Positions 44,852 through 57,361 of a stretch of 64,000 bases of DNA are shown one piece after another. The translations under genes were made by a program, and so were the position numbers. The notes under the pieces are model-generated. The model was not told the origin of the DNA, searched no databases, and saw only the letters and a program-made list of their open reading frames with translations. The stretch is from Dolomedes plantarius (Eukaryota > Arthropoda > Arachnida > Araneae > Dolomedidae), in the NCBI GenBank assembly GCA_907164885.2, contig OU015499.1:147810118-147874117 (forward strand), written 5' to 3'. Every line of letters starts with the position of its first letter. Within the stretch, counting starts at the first letter, position 1.

Positions 44852-47800
44852 TTATTCATCTATGGGAAGAATACAAATATTTCTTACACTTCTCTTTAAC
44901 ATTTTTCCATTAGACAATCGTAAATTTACAACTCTGACCTTTGTATCTGTACCATGAAAAAGTTCGGTAATCCTACCAGTCAACCATTTCGTACTCGGAA
45001 GGTTGTCATCCCTAATTAATGCGAGAGCACCAATTTTTACATTATTTTTTTGAAACTTCCATTTGCTTCGCTGTTGTAAATTGTTCAAATAGTCTCGTTT
45101 CCACAACTTCCAAATCTGTTGGCTTAGTTTAGTTACCCTCTGCCATTTCATAAGTCTATTTTCAGGAATATTTATCAATTGAGGTTCAACAATGGAGGTG
45201 ATGGGTCTGCCTATCAAAAAGTGACCAGGGGTCAATGTTTCAAAATCATCGAATTCCGATGACATGGGAGTAAGGGGTCGTGAGTTCAGCACTCCTTCAA
45301 TTTCTGAAATGACAGTTAAAAATTCTTCTAAATTAAAATTCGAATTACCGACTATACGTTTTAAGTGGAACTTGAACGATTTGACCCCCGCTTCCCAGAG
45401 TCGAAGATTTCGAAAATTCGGAGATTTTGGAGGGATATGTTTCCATTCTATACCGTCGTTACTGAGATAATTAGCCAATGTTTCATCTGGGTAATTTACC
45501 AGTTGGTGTAGTTTTTTGAGCTCTGCGTTGGCTCCAACAAAGTTTTTTGCGTTATCACTAAATATTTTAGAACTTCTACCTCTTCGACTAAAAAATATTT
45601 TCAAACTGGCAATGAAAACCTTAGTAGTCAAGTCCGAAACAAAGTCTAGGTGTGTTGCCCTGGTGCACATACAAACAAATATAGAAACATAGATTTTGTT
45701 GAGCACACCTTTCCTTTGATTCTTAAATTTTACAAAAAAGGGGCCGCAAAAATCTATGCCTGTCACATTAAAAGGAAAGTTGGGTACAACACGTTCCTCT
45801 GGCAAATCACCCATAATTTGACTTGCTTCTCGAGGTTTGTTTTTAAAGCAAATGATGCAATTATGTACAGTTTTACGACAAACATCTCTACCATTTAGTA
45901 TCCAGAATTTTTGGTGAACATGATACAATAGGGACTGTGCACCTATGTGCAAGTTTTTTAAATGAAAATATTTTACAACAGTTTGAGTAAATCGATGCTT
46001 GCTAGGAAGTACCATAGGGAATTTTTCATTAAATCTTAGCTTAGATTTAGACAACCTACCTCCTACTCATAATATTTTATCATCATCTAAAAAACTATTT
46101 AATGAAGCCAATTTGCTATTACCCTTAACAGACTTGCCACTTTTCAACCTTTTGATCTCTTCTGAATACTCACCTTCCTGTACATACTTAATAATAATGT
46201 TTTCAGCTTTAGTCAGCTCCATATGAGTCAGACGACCGGTTTCCTTTTTCCCTGGATTTTTTACATTATGAATGAACCTGTAAACATGACTTAGAATACG
46301 AATTATTTTCACATAGTTATTACTAAGATCAAGTATACTATTTAAAACACTTTTTTCATCAGATAAATTGATTAAAGTAATGCTTTTAGAATTAGTGTCA
46401 CTTTTCATTTCAGAAAGATAGTTTGTTTCTGGAACATCAGGAACAGCGTCTGTAACGGGCAGTTCACTGGATGTAAGAAATGGGGGGCCTTTTAACCACA
46501 TTGAATTATCCACAAGAGACTGAGCGCTGGTACCTCTAGACACTAAATCCGCAGGGTTTTCTCTACCTGGACAGTGATGCCAGGCATTGGTATCGGTCAG
46601 GGTTTTTATTTCATTAACCCTATTTGCTACGAACTGTTTCCAGCGTTTGGTGGGACCTTTTATCCAATATAGCACTATTGTCGAGTCTGTTCAAAAATAC
46701 ACTGTTGACTGAGTTTTTTGGTCGATAGTTTCCTTGACTGTCTTGGTTAATCGTGCAGCTAACAAGGCACCTAGAAGTTCTAATCTAGGTATTGAAATCT
46801 TCTTTAGAGGGGCAACCCTGCTTTTAGATGTTACAAGATTGACCTCAATACCATTCTTTGTTAAAACTCGTAAATAAACAGCGCCTTATGCCACTTTGCT
46901 GGCATCAGAGAAACTGTGGATTTCAACTACATCACCAAACTCACTATTCGAGTTCAGCACAAATCGAGGAATTTTTAATTCTGATAGACATGGAAGTTCG
47001 CTACACCACTGTAACCATTCTTTTTGAACATCAGGAGGTAGATCTCCTTCCCAGGGAATTCTCTGTAGCCACAACTGCCGAAAAAGACATTTTACACGTA
47101 TGGTGAAAGGTGTCAATAGTCCCAAAGGGTCGAAGATTTTCCCAGCAGCTTGGAGAAGAAAACGTTTCGTATTTTTATCGTTGGACAAGAACTGATTTAA
47201 ACCTTTAACTTGTATGGTGAAACAATCATCAGGGGTGTTCCATGCCATTCCTAAAACCTTTGTTGAATTTGAACCTAAGCTAATGGATTCGTGTTGATGT
47301 TGGATATCAAACCCATCTTCCTTCCACTGTTTCATGAGATTTTCGTCGTTTGTAAACCACTTTCTAAGAAACATCCCAGCTTTCTGCAAGATTTCCTTGG
47401 CTTTGTGGGAGACTTCTAGTGCAAGATCAAGGTTGTCGATGCTAGTGATAAAATCATCAACATACAGGCAGCGATCAAGGAGTTGTGTGGTCACAGGAAA
47501 TTCACCTTTGAACTTTTCGATGTGTTTTCTTATGGTTGCAGATAACAGGAACGGACTGGCGTTTACCCCAAAAAGAACTCGTTTAAATCGGTACACTTCG
47601 ATGTTTTCATTCATGCCATTAGACCACAAAAAACGTACTGCATTTCTGTCCTTTTCTGAAAGGGAAATCTGTAGAAATGCCTTTTCAATGTCAGAAGTTA
47701 AGGCAATTTTGTTTAGTCTAAAGTTTATTAGAATATCAAAGAGGTTTGGATTCAAATTTGGCCCTGTCCATAAGCAATCATTTAAGGAAAGGTGACCAAT

Positions 47801-50107
47801 GTCATGCGAGCTGGCATCAAAAACTACACGAGTTTTAGTAGTAAGTCGGTCTTGTTTCTGAACCGCCTGATATGGCAAGTAATAAAGTGGTTTTTCCACC
47901 ACGTCCTGATTTTTAGTTTCTTCCACCCTTTCAATGATTTCATTCTTTAAATAGTCATCAATAATTTCTTTGTACTGTGCATGCAACTCTGGGTTGCGAT
48001 AAAATTTTCTTTGTAGCGAGTGTAATCTTTGTTTTGACACTTTAAAGTTATCCCCTAATTCGTTAAAATCTTTTTTCCATGGCAGTTCTACTTCGTAACG
48101 ACCATTGTGAAACGTAGTAGTTTCATTAAATATTTTAACGGCCTGATCTTGTTCCGTTAATTTTGGGTCATCATATATTATACCAATAGATTCCAATTCC
48201 CAAAATGACTTTAGAGTGTTATCTATCGTATCACAGTTTTGAATTAAATAACAATGCATTTTATTTTGAGTTTGGATTTCCTTCAGAGACCCAGTAGTTA
48301 TCCAGCCAAACACTGAATCTTTCATAAACAATTTATCAGCAACTTTAAAGGAATCATTTTTAATAATCTTGAAAAACAGTTCAGCTCCAATAAGAGCATG
48401 TATTTTTCCTGGTCTAAAATATGTAGCGTCTGCAAGTTCTATAAAGTCAGGTAATTTTACATCTGAAATATCCAAATAATGCGAAGGAGTTAAATCAGTT
48501 ATTTTTGGAATAATAAAAAACTCAACACTTTCCTGGAAGCTATCATCTGCATTCGAAATTGTGGTATCAACTTTTGACTTTATTGTATGAACAGATCCAT
48601 TTAAACCAGACACTGGCGCATTTACACATTTCTTTTTAATCCCCAAAATATCAGCACACTCATTCGTTAAACAATTTATATTCGAACCATTATCTAAAAT
48701 ACACCTAACTCTTTTCTTGTTTCCGGTAGAATCTTCAATATAAATATACGCTGTGCTTAACAAAATCGATTTGTTTTCTTTTTCCGAAATACTCAGAGTT
48801 TGAAACGCTAAGTTTTGCTCTTTTGGTTCTGTGTTTGTTTCCGCAGGACAGTTGAAACCACCGGAAATAGCACCTGCTGTTTTTGCTATTTTTTCAGAAT
48901 CAGCGATTTGTTCGTGATGTAACATCGTATGGAGTCTTCTACCACAGATTACACAAGAATATTTAGACTTGCAGAAATTAGAAGTGTGGTTTTTATTCAG
49001 ACAGTTGATGCATAATTTTTTATCCTTTACCGTTTCAAATCTTCTATGTGTATCCATTCCCTGGAATACACTACATTTGTTCAAATAATGTGGATGTTTA
49101 CATAAAACACATTCTTTAGGTTTATATTTTTCATTAGCGTTAATCATTAAAGATTTTGTTTTGTTATAGGGGGAAGAAACTTTGTTTGTATTCTTTGCAA
49201 GGGGCATGCGATTTATACCTTCTAGTACTAAGCTTCTTTTTTCCAAGAAAGACATTAATGTATCAAATTTGGGAACTTCCTTGGAATTTAGATGTGATTC
49301 AAATAATCTTCGTGTTTCCCGATCAAGTTTTTGAAGTATAACACTGACTAAAAATATTTCCGATAAATCATTTTTCTCGTATTTCAAAACACTCAATGCT
49401 CTGATGTTTTTATTTATACAATCAATTAAAGCTCTTAGTTCTTTAGTCGATTCATGTTGTAGTTTCTCGTAATTGAGAATCGCAAGAACATGTGTTTCAA
49501 GTAGTAAACGTAAATTTTCAAACCTTTCAGTTAAAGCATTAAACAACGAATCGAAAGAATCATCACATGACTCTATTTGTTTAGCATCGCCCTTTAGTGA
49601 GGCGCGTAGATAATACAATTTTTGTGTTTCATTTAATACTTCATTATTAGTAATTAGATCATTAAATTGACTTTTAAATGTTGACCAGTCCTCTATTTTC
49701 CCATTAAAAATAGGGAGAGGTATTTCTGGTAGCTTAACTTTCGTTTTTGCCGTCTGTGCATTACTTTGGGTTTCGCTGTTTCGGTTTACATTATCAACAA
49801 TACTAACAGCATTTTTAATTGAATCAAGGAGGGTTTTGAAACTCACCTCCAATATCTCCAAGCGGTCTTCTGATTCACTTAAATCCTCTTCAGCTTCATT
49901 TATGTCACAATCAGCGTCATCTAATAGCAGAGAACAATATTGTTCTCGTAAATCTTCCAGTCTTGATTGCAGACTTTCTATTTTACGCATTTTCACACTT
50001 AGTTCGCTCGGAGTAGTATTAACTTCCTCAGTTTGTGTTTTGCAGAACTGTTCCAATTTCGTAATATTGCCTTTCAAGGCACCCTTTAATCTATTTAATT
50101 TCTCCAT
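44852..50107 (-). pseudogene. BEL/Pao polyprotein (gag, protease, RT, RNase H, integrase) with three in-frame stops
   Basis: A single frame of 1752 codons runs from ATG 50105-50107, 35 bases inside the 5' LTR. An N-terminal coiled-coil-like region is followed by the BEL gag domain (LPEIPLPIFNGKIEDWSTFK), zinc-knuckle-like CVLCKHPHYLNKC and CINCLNKNHTSNFCKSKYSC, protease with CILDNGSNINCLT (DNG where DSG or DTG is usual), and RT with KTRVVFDASS and YVDDFITSID. RNase H begins at FSDASKVA and stops (TAA 46886-46888). TGA at 46691-46693 lies just before TDSTIVLYW, and TGA at 46067-46069 precedes VGGRLSKSK. Integrase shows HHCC remnants (CIICFK), GIDFCGPFF, SDNAKNFVGAN and EIEGVLNSRP. No frameshifts were found. 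Each stop is explicable by one substitution. Confidence 0.92.
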
Positions 50108-50142
50108 AGGTCGTTGGTCTACTGCGGAACGGACGGAACACT

Positions 50143-50367
50143 TGTCTTTTAAGATAGACTATTTAGATGTGAGTAGACCATAAACATTGACGACGGACCA
50201 GTTGTTAGTAATTAACAACGTTTTTATTAATCAAATGATTTTAAACAAAGTAAATGGGGAAATTTCCCGCTCGTGGAATGACATCCACACAAAGCAACGT
50301 TTTGGCTACTACTGAAGTATTTTTGTCTACGTCATATCAGACGCCGCCTAGCGCATGCGCTCAGACA
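50143..50367 (-). repeat. BEL/Pao 5' LTR
   Basis: It is 225 bp and differs from the other LTR at one base. The short leader 50108-50142 holds the primer site, reading GTGTTCCGTCCGTTCCGC on the minus strand. Its tRNA is not identified. Confidence 0.94.
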
Positions 50368-50597
50368 GTATAACCAAAATAATCTCACAGAGAGACTTCT
50401 AACACACGAATCTCTCTAGCTCGTGAGTCCAACTATGTGTGCTGCTAGGGGCACCTTTCCTCTAACTTGAGTGGTATTTATAGAAGCAAGTAAGATAACA
50501 TTAACATATATTTCCATAAAATACACTGGAAACGAAAAATAATAATTTAAACCATGCAGAAAATAAATGAAAAACCCATTTCTCAGATGTATGACTT

Positions 50598-51954
50598 TAA
50601 AGTTGCTGTGACGCCATTATCTTTTAGGTTATAAGTACTACATTGATCTAAAATGATAGCATGAATGTTGGAATGTAATATAAGTAAACTAGATCTTATA
50701 AACTGAAGTTTAGATAGTCCCCCATGGTTATTAGGGTTCATTTGCCTAATACTAAATATTCAGGGAATGATGGGTGACAACAATACGTGTATGTTCCGAG
50801 TAATTTTTTTTTTTTCAAGAAAAACCCTTCTGTTATAATAGCCAAACTCTGTTTAATAGAACTCTGTTTACTTAAATGAACTTTATTTTTGAACTGCTAA
50901 ACCCCTGAAAGGTTCTTTACATTATTTTTTGTTTTCAAGAAGTGCTTATTTTTGAATGATTTTTTTATAGCAGTGTTTTTAATAGAATTCAATTCTTTTT
51001 TGTGTGTTTATGAATAAACTTTAGTTATATTTAAAACTAGCTCTACGTTTTCATATTTCGCTTCAAGCTTGCACACCACCCTTTGAGAGTAGCTTTATTA
51101 GGGCTAATTTTCAGCTACCTTTTCTTATTTATTGAGGTGATAGTATGCCTTCCCTGCTAGCCATATTGGCTCTGCACCTGAAAGCTAAAACTTTATCTTA
51201 CTTTTACATGATCTATAATTTAAGGTTATGGGTATTTCTACCCCCAAACCCTAACACTAGTCACTTACCTGCGGCGGGCTGGGGTAAACAACAATGGTGT
51301 CAATGTTGGCACAAAAAAATTAGCTTGGCAAACAACTGGGACAATTGGGAAGCTGTTCCGAAGACTTTTTAAAGGGCTCTAGTGCATATTCCCCTTACAT
51401 CTGGAGAAAAACGCCCAAATCCCCAGACTGCTAGATCAACTGCATGGCTGGCTCGAACCTTACAGTTCAGCCATCTCCTCATGTTCAAAGTCTTATCTAT
51501 TGGGCCACTGGATGGCCCCCCTCTGTTTGTGAGCTTGTGATTGCAGTTATATTCAGCAATCAATTTGTTTTATTATAATGCTTAACATCTATTTAAACAC
51601 TCATAAAATTTATTTACCTGAAAAGGAATTCAGGATAGGCCATTAAAAAGAGGGTAACTTCTTTAGAATTAAAACTTTGTTGAATTTATTTTCTTTAAAG
51701 AGAATAAAGACTACAAAGAAAAGCTTCAAGAAAAGTGAAAAAAAATATTTAAAAATACGTAGAAAAAATTAAAATGTTTTGAAATGTTTATTTAAAAAAC
51801 AAACAAACTTGAACTGTAGCAAAACGTGAGTTTGCTTCCTTTTTTTCCTAGCTAGCGTATTTCTTCCACTAAGATAATATCATTATAAATTCACTGTGAT
51901 CATATCACTTGAGATAGTTTAACCTTTTTTTAAAGGATTACAAAGCTCAGACAA
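50598..51954. other. Intergenic sequence right of the duplication
   Basis: Unique AT-rich sequence starts where homology with copy 1 ends. Apart from the SINE-like piece at 51400-51530, nothing is recognised. Confidence 0.5.
51400..51530 (-). repeat. tRNA-derived SINE-like fragment
   Basis: On the minus strand, TGGCCCAATAGATAAGAC resembles a Pol III A box and GGTTCGAGCC about 40 bases later matches a B box. The fold is not a full tRNA and no CCA end is present. A short run of T/A follows. It is likely a SINE remnant rather than a gene. Confidence 0.4.
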
Positions 51955-52369
51955 ACTTGCTACTACTAGAGACCAGATCGATGAAGAAATTAAATATACC
52001 AGGACCCAGATTAAATCAAAAATCACAGATTTCGGCTTGAGTGTATGGCAAGGCAGGTGGAATAGAAGTAACCGTGGCAGTCCTGTTTATAGTATATTTC
52101 CTGAAGTATCAACACGAAGGTTATCTTCAAATTTTTTTATTAACCAGGCCATCACTCAGCACGGTTGTTTCGGCTCATATCAAAAAAGATATTTTGGAAA
52201 ACTTGACTCTTGCGAATGCGGTGCTGTACAGACTACAGAACACTGTCTGAAAGTATGCAACAGATGGAAAGATCAACATTCCAAACTTCCTATAGCAGTT
52301 TTGAATGGGCCGGGGCTAACTAATTTTATTTGGACTGTTATTGTTGTACATTCATTACGATTGTCATGA
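51955..52369 (+). pseudogene. 3' end of a non-LTR retrotransposon ORF2
   Basis: The + strand reads TTRDQIDEEIKYTRTQIKSK, then VWQGRWNRSNRGSPVYSIFP, then ITQHGCFGSYQKRYFGK and CECGAVQTTEHCLKVCNRW. This is the end of the RNase H region plus the C-terminal CxC...H...C knuckle of R1- or I-like LINEs. The frame closes at TGA 52367-52369. No RT or endonuclease is upstream, so the copy is 5'-truncated, as most LINE copies are. Confidence 0.7.
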
Positions 52370-53240
52370 ATGACCTATTAGATGAACATTACCCTTTTCA
52401 GGGTACCCCACATTCCTAGAATTGTTGGGAATAACGAAACTTGGCCTATATTTATTATTTATAACTACGTAAAATATTTACCATTAAGTAGGTTTGGTTT
52501 ACCATTAGTAATTTGGTTTTTGTTCTTGGGCCTGGGCCTGGCCCTTCGGATGGGTCGGATTTACTTTAGAATTTCTCCATAGGTTAATGTCATTATGTCA
52601 AGTTTAGTGTGTTTGTTTCGATGTTCATGGAAATAATATTTATTTGAAAGAGTTTTGCTATGTATAATTGTTAGCAAAGTTCTTTATAATTGTATACAAA
52701 TGTCTATTGCAGTTATAGGTTGCATATGAGCCTATACAATTAGTTTATTGGCTTAGTTTAAATTGCTTGTGGGTTGTTTACATTTTTGAACATGTAAGTA
52801 CACTTTTTATGTGCTTAATAGTTATGCTTATATTGTTTGTAAAGGTGTTATTTTTAAATTTAAAGTTAAGCTCATAATTCTGGTTTCTTGTTTATATTTG
52901 AAAGTAAATTTTGTATTTTATGAATCAAGTGTGATTCTATAAATTGTAGTAATTGTATATAGATGATAAATTTTAGTTTTGGATGTGTTTGAGTTTTTCT
53001 CGTGTATTGAGATATGAGGCTTTTGAACTTCCCTGTTTTGAATTATGTAAGAAATGTAATTTAATTGTTGAAGTTTGTAAACCATCGCAAGTCTAGTCGT
53101 CAGTCATTACTTATCGTATACCTTCGGGCATGGCCGGTATTGCTTTTGGATTATGCTTTTCTTCAATTATTCAAAGCTTGCATAGTTAAGTGCGATCCTA
53201 GTATTTATCATCGTGTCTGGTGCTATTGCGTAATTACGTA
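52370..53240 (+). other. Probable LINE 3' untranslated region and AT-rich flank
   Basis: T-rich sequence downstream of the LINE stop with no open frame and no poly(A) tail. The exact element end is not visible. Confidence 0.4.
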
Positions 53241-53690
53241 AGTGAGTTATTATAAACTAGCCGGGCATCGCCTAGCTACGCTCAAGCCATCCGTGTAACA
53301 TATTTATGTACTTCGGGCCCCACAAAAGAAAAAAAAGCCTACAAATGTATTAAATTCAAGTGAATTAATTCCTTTCAATTTTCATTCCCATCGCTGCCGA
53401 CAGATGGCAGCACCACTGCTCCAGATGATTTGGTTTCTCAGTAGTGAGTGATTTTAGAATAAAAATATCTCTAAAACTATTGAATTAACAGAATAAGTGT
53501 ACGCAGAAAAAAATTATCAGTTTTCGAAGCTCTTTCCAAATATGTAACATTTATGTACTTTCATGAGAAAAAAAAATACACCAATTTTCCTGTATATTTG
53601 TCGGCCATTTTTTTCGAGGAGTAGCCCGCCTGGATGAGTTACGATCACTGATCTCTCGACATCCACTTGTCCCTTTATTAGTATAGATAG
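53241..53690. repeat. Relative of the CCCGTGCTTCGC repeat class
   Basis: It starts TTATAAACTAGCCGGGCATC and ends CTTTATTAGTATAGATAG, parallel in layout to 12598-13830 but divergent in sequence. No coding capacity. Confidence 0.4.
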
Positions 53691-53750
53691 CTTGCCTGTG
53701 TGGTCGTGCTGTTTCTCGGATAATTGGTTGCTTGTTTGAGCTTACAGCTG

Positions 53751-53985
53751 GATGTGCGGTCTGCCTCTAATTTAATGGCTGGGCTTTTATTGCCGTGCCA
53801 AACAGTCTTTAATATGTGTATTATCAGGAGTCTGCCGCCGTCTTTATTTAACTTATTTTCACATGCTGTTTTGGTGCAACCTGCTAGGTTTTTAAGCTAC
53901 GCAGCCGCGTATGTTATTTTGAAGTGCTAAACAACTTTAGTAGTTCATTCACCATGCCGTCTTTAGATATGGATATATTCACTGG
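53751..53985. repeat. 235-bp interspersed repeat, copy b
   Basis: It matches 11873-12107 end to end. The hAT terminus CAGGGCCGTTCC starts at 53986 inside the family, since copy a continues past this point with different sequence. Confidence 0.75.
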
Positions 53986-54268
53986 CAGGGCCGTTCCTAG
54001 GGTAGCTGCCGCTCGTGTGCGAGAATAATTTTGCCGCCCCCCCCCCCCTCATACATTATGGATTAATTGAAATTTATCTGAAATATTTTTACCTTAAATG
54101 AAACAACGAATTACAAAAAATATTATAAATTCAGTTTATTTTTTAATTTTACAACCTAACATAATAATTATTAATGTATTGATATAGTAACCAAATGAAT
54201 ACGTTATATTAAATACATACAACACATATCTATTAATACATATACTTAATAACAGACAGTCAAAAAGC

Positions 54269-57200
54269 TTAAAAAATCTTTGCTTTTCTTGCCTTTTTTA
54301 ATGCAAATTCTGTTATAATATCTGATGCATCTATATCTTCCGAAATGACCTTTTCTATACTAATAATACATAAGTCTGAAAGCCTTTCTTGTCCCATTGT
54401 TGATCTCAAATAATTTTTTATTATTTTAAGTTTTGAAAGGCTTCTTTCCCCGCTAGCCACAGTCACGGGTAATGTTAAAAAAATTCGTATGGCAATCACT
54501 AAATTTGGAAACAGATAGATGAGGTTACTTGTAAATAAGTATTGAATCACATTTAATGCGTTCATTTCAGAGGAAATAAAGGATGCAACGTTGCCAATTT
54601 CATCGCATAAATCTTCAGCTATAATATCTTTTTCATTTTTAAATTGATCATGTAACATAATTTCCACAGATTTACATTTTGTAGACCTATTTGATTTATC
54701 TGTTTTAAGGAAATTATTTAGGTCGTTGAGAAAATTGAAAACTGTGTGATGTTGTTTTATTTGTTCGAACCTTTCTTCTATTTTTGATAATGCAGTGTCC
54801 AATATTACGAAGTAAAAATTAATTTTGAATCGGTCTTCTGGATTTTTTGGAGCCTCATCTTTACATTCGTAGTCAAATAAACGTTTTTTTTTGTTCGGGG
54901 TCTAACAATATTAACCAGAGGAAATGAAGGGTCGCAATCCATATCTTCTGCAATATTTTTTGCCTCTTCTAAAATATCACTAAAACCTTTATCTGACCTA
55001 ATTTTATATAAATATGTTTTGGTTTGCTCTAACATTAAAATAATATTTGATAGTATAGCATCCGATTCCTGCATAGCTTTACTTACGATATTAATTTTTG
55101 TTAACACATTATACCATGTAATAATGGAACAAATACATTTAAACGACTTAATTTTCAAAAGTAATGAATTTGCCATGTTTCTAGTTTCAGAGTCTCTAGT
55201 ATTATCAGAATAGAGGGTATATAAAGCATCATATATTTTTGTTAGATTGTATCTAAGAACTTTTAGCGCATCTATTCTGCTTTCCCATCTAGTATCTGAA
55301 AGGGGTTTAAGCGTTAAAGTTGGGATTTCATTTTTTAAGACCTTCCAACGTTTAGTGGATGCGGAGAAGAAAACATATAGCTCCTGTACAATTACAAAAA
55401 AGCTTGTAATTTCTAAAGACGCTTTTGCAGCGTCATTAACAACTAAATTTAAACTATGGGCAGCACAAGGCACATAAAAAGCTCTAGGGTTTAAGTCAAG
55501 AACTTTTTTTTGTAAACCATTATTGCGACCCTTCATATTCGCACCATTATCATAACACTGCCCCCTTAAATCAATCCTATGGCGCAAATAAATATTTCAA
55601 TTATATAGAATTACATAAATTCTGTAAGCATGGAAATATCCAGAATTTTATAAGACTATTAAAAATAGACAAATCTTATACGTAAGGGCTTCATAAACTG
55701 TAAATCGCCACCCTAGTGTCATGTAACATAATTTGGAGGTCGCGTAAACTTTGGCAACTGTTCGAGAAAGGAGTTACTTGAACTCAAAATGTCCCTTAGT
55801 CAGACTTTTCCGTACTGGTTAGGAATAATTTCGAAGACTATTTTGATTTAAAATAATTAATTAAAATCGAAAATCATGTTATGAATACAGAACAAATAAA
55901 TAAACCGATCGCTTCTCGCACTAATCCAACGTTTAGTGGATGCGGAGAAGAAAACATATAGCTCCTGTACAATTACAAAAAAGCTTGTAATTTCTAAAGA
56001 CGCTTTTGCAGCGTCATTAACAACTAAATTTAAACTATGGGCAGCACAAGGCACATAAAAAGCTCTAAGGTTTAAGTCAACTTTTTTTTGTAAACCATTA
56101 TTGCGACCCTTCATATTCGCACCATTATCATAACACTGCCCCCTTAAATCCCCCAAACAAATATTGTGAGTCTCCAAAAAATCTAATAAAATATCAGTTA
56201 AACCCTGTCCTGTCGAATCTGGTATTGAAATAAATCCCAAAAAAGGCTCCCTAATTTCTATTTGCTTTGATTTATTATTTAATAGAACAAATCTTACTAC
56301 AACAGTAAGTTGGTCTTGGTGACTTAGATCAGGGGTGGAATCTAAAATAATAGAATAATATTTACTAACTTTTAAGAGCGAAATTAATTCATGTCTTATT
56401 TTTTGACCGAAAAGGGAAATAAGTTCATTTTGAATATGAACACCTAAATAATGAGGCATACTTGATGGATTTCTGCTAATTCTAGTGAGGTGGTCTGATA
56501 TGGTATCATTAAACTTTGCAATTGCTTCAATTAATTTTAAAAAGTTTCCATTTCGTTGCTCGTATAACTTATTATTTTTGCCTCTAAAACTCAAATTTTG
56601 ACCGGCTAAGAATTTAACGGTATAAATTATAATTTTTAACACGGAAACCCATCTATCTTTTTCCATATTTATTAATTTCTCATTAAGAGAATCAGTAGTT
56701 GTTTCAGAAGAAATTGATTTATTTAAATCAATCCAAGATTTTGTATTACAAATGTGACTTTTTGATTTTTCATGACGTTCAATAATCTGAGTTATATGTC
56801 CCCAATCGCTATATCCCTCAACAAAGGCACTAGAAAAGTTTTGAATAATTTGCAAGGAAAACAAAATACACAATCTTTTAACTTAGAATACACTAGCCAA
56901 ACTCTTGGAATTATTTCCCCATTACTTAATTTTTTTATATAATAAATAGATGAGAAATCTCTGTTATCTTTATTTACAGGAAAGTTTAGATCCGCTTCTG
57001 TAAGTTGTGTAGGGCCTAACTCTACTAAAGTTAATTTAATTTTGTCAGATAGTACGGAAGGCCAACAACTAGGATCCTTATAAACATCATCTTTATAAGA
57101 AAGATGAAGAAAATCTTCATGATCTTTGGTCACGGTTTCACTGGTTTCAAGACTTGGTTCTGCGATTAAAACACCTTCCTTGGGGTTTGTGATTTCGGTC

Positions 57201-57361
57201 TCCGTCACATTTGTATCTCTGGAACTTGATGGCGCCTGATGCGATCTTGCTGGGATTAAAAATGTTTTTAATGAACCACAAGCTTTCTTTACTAATTCTT
57301 CTTTTTCAAGTTTTCTTTTTCTGTATTGGGCCCCAGAAAACTTTTTACGTTTATCAGACAT
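54269..57361 (-). pseudogene. hAT transposase (TTF zinc finger, DUF4371, hATC; ZMYM1-like), broken
   Basis: Start ATG 57359-57361 (MSDKRKKFSGAQYRKR). A basic, Ser-rich lead precedes a TTF-type finger with RVWLVYSKLKDCVFCFPC at about residue 170. An indel near 56840-56860 shifts the frame into SAFVEGYSDWGHITQIIERH. The catalytic DUF4371 region follows, with YYSIILDSTPDLSHQDQLT (Asp), GQCYDNGANMKGRNNGLQKK (Asp) and CAAHSLNLVVNDA. A 578-bp duplication with spacer then interrupts it, and removing it restores the frame. PLSDTRWESRIDALK leads on to a second shift in the nine-T run at 54884-54892. The hATC dimerisation end, TVASGERSLSKLKIIKNYLR, runs to TAA at 54269. It is dead from three lesions. 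Confidence 0.85.
55344..56150. repeat. Direct 226-229 bp repeats around a 352-bp unrelated spacer in hAT copy B
   Basis: 55344-55572 and 55925-56150 are the same transposase segment, from TCCAACGTTTAGTGG to CCCCCTTAAATC, differing by a 3-base gap and a few substitutions. The spacer 55573-55924 has no similarity to the transposase and no recognised element ends. Confidence 0.9.

Larger units (their letters stand above)
44418..50367 (-). mobile_element. BEL/Pao LTR retrotransposon, full length, very young
   Basis: LTRs of 225 bp at 44418-44642 and 50143-50367 begin TGTCTTTTAAG and end CAGACA on the + strand. I find one difference between them (T at the GCCGTCTAGC site, C at GCCGCCTAGC). A 5-bp duplication GTATA flanks the element (44413-44417 and 50368-50372). 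Copy 1 has the uninterrupted TTGTATAACC site at about 10650. One polyprotein frame fills the inside on the minus strand. Confidence 0.96.
36362..50597 (+). repeat. Segmental duplication, copy 2 (zinc-finger locus)
   Basis: It starts directly after the TTAA of the palindrome and matches copy 1 from base 19. The match ends at 50597 (TTTCTCAGATGTA), continuing into unrelated sequence where copy 1 runs into Tc1. It includes the intact zinc-finger gene and the later BEL/Pao insertion. The 36485-39300 leader has no supported gene. It holds the same small frames as copy 1 at 36820-37008 (+) and 38047-38232 (-). Confidence 0.92.

Noticed and set aside
45264..50183. Plus-strand frames of 60-150 codons across the BEL/Pao element
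   Set aside because: They are antisense to a continuous, motif-rich polyprotein frame and have no homology features of their own.
51400..51530. Functional tRNA gene
   Set aside because: A- and B-box-like motifs are present, but there is no cloverleaf acceptor stem or anticodon arm that pairs. SINE remnant is the better call.
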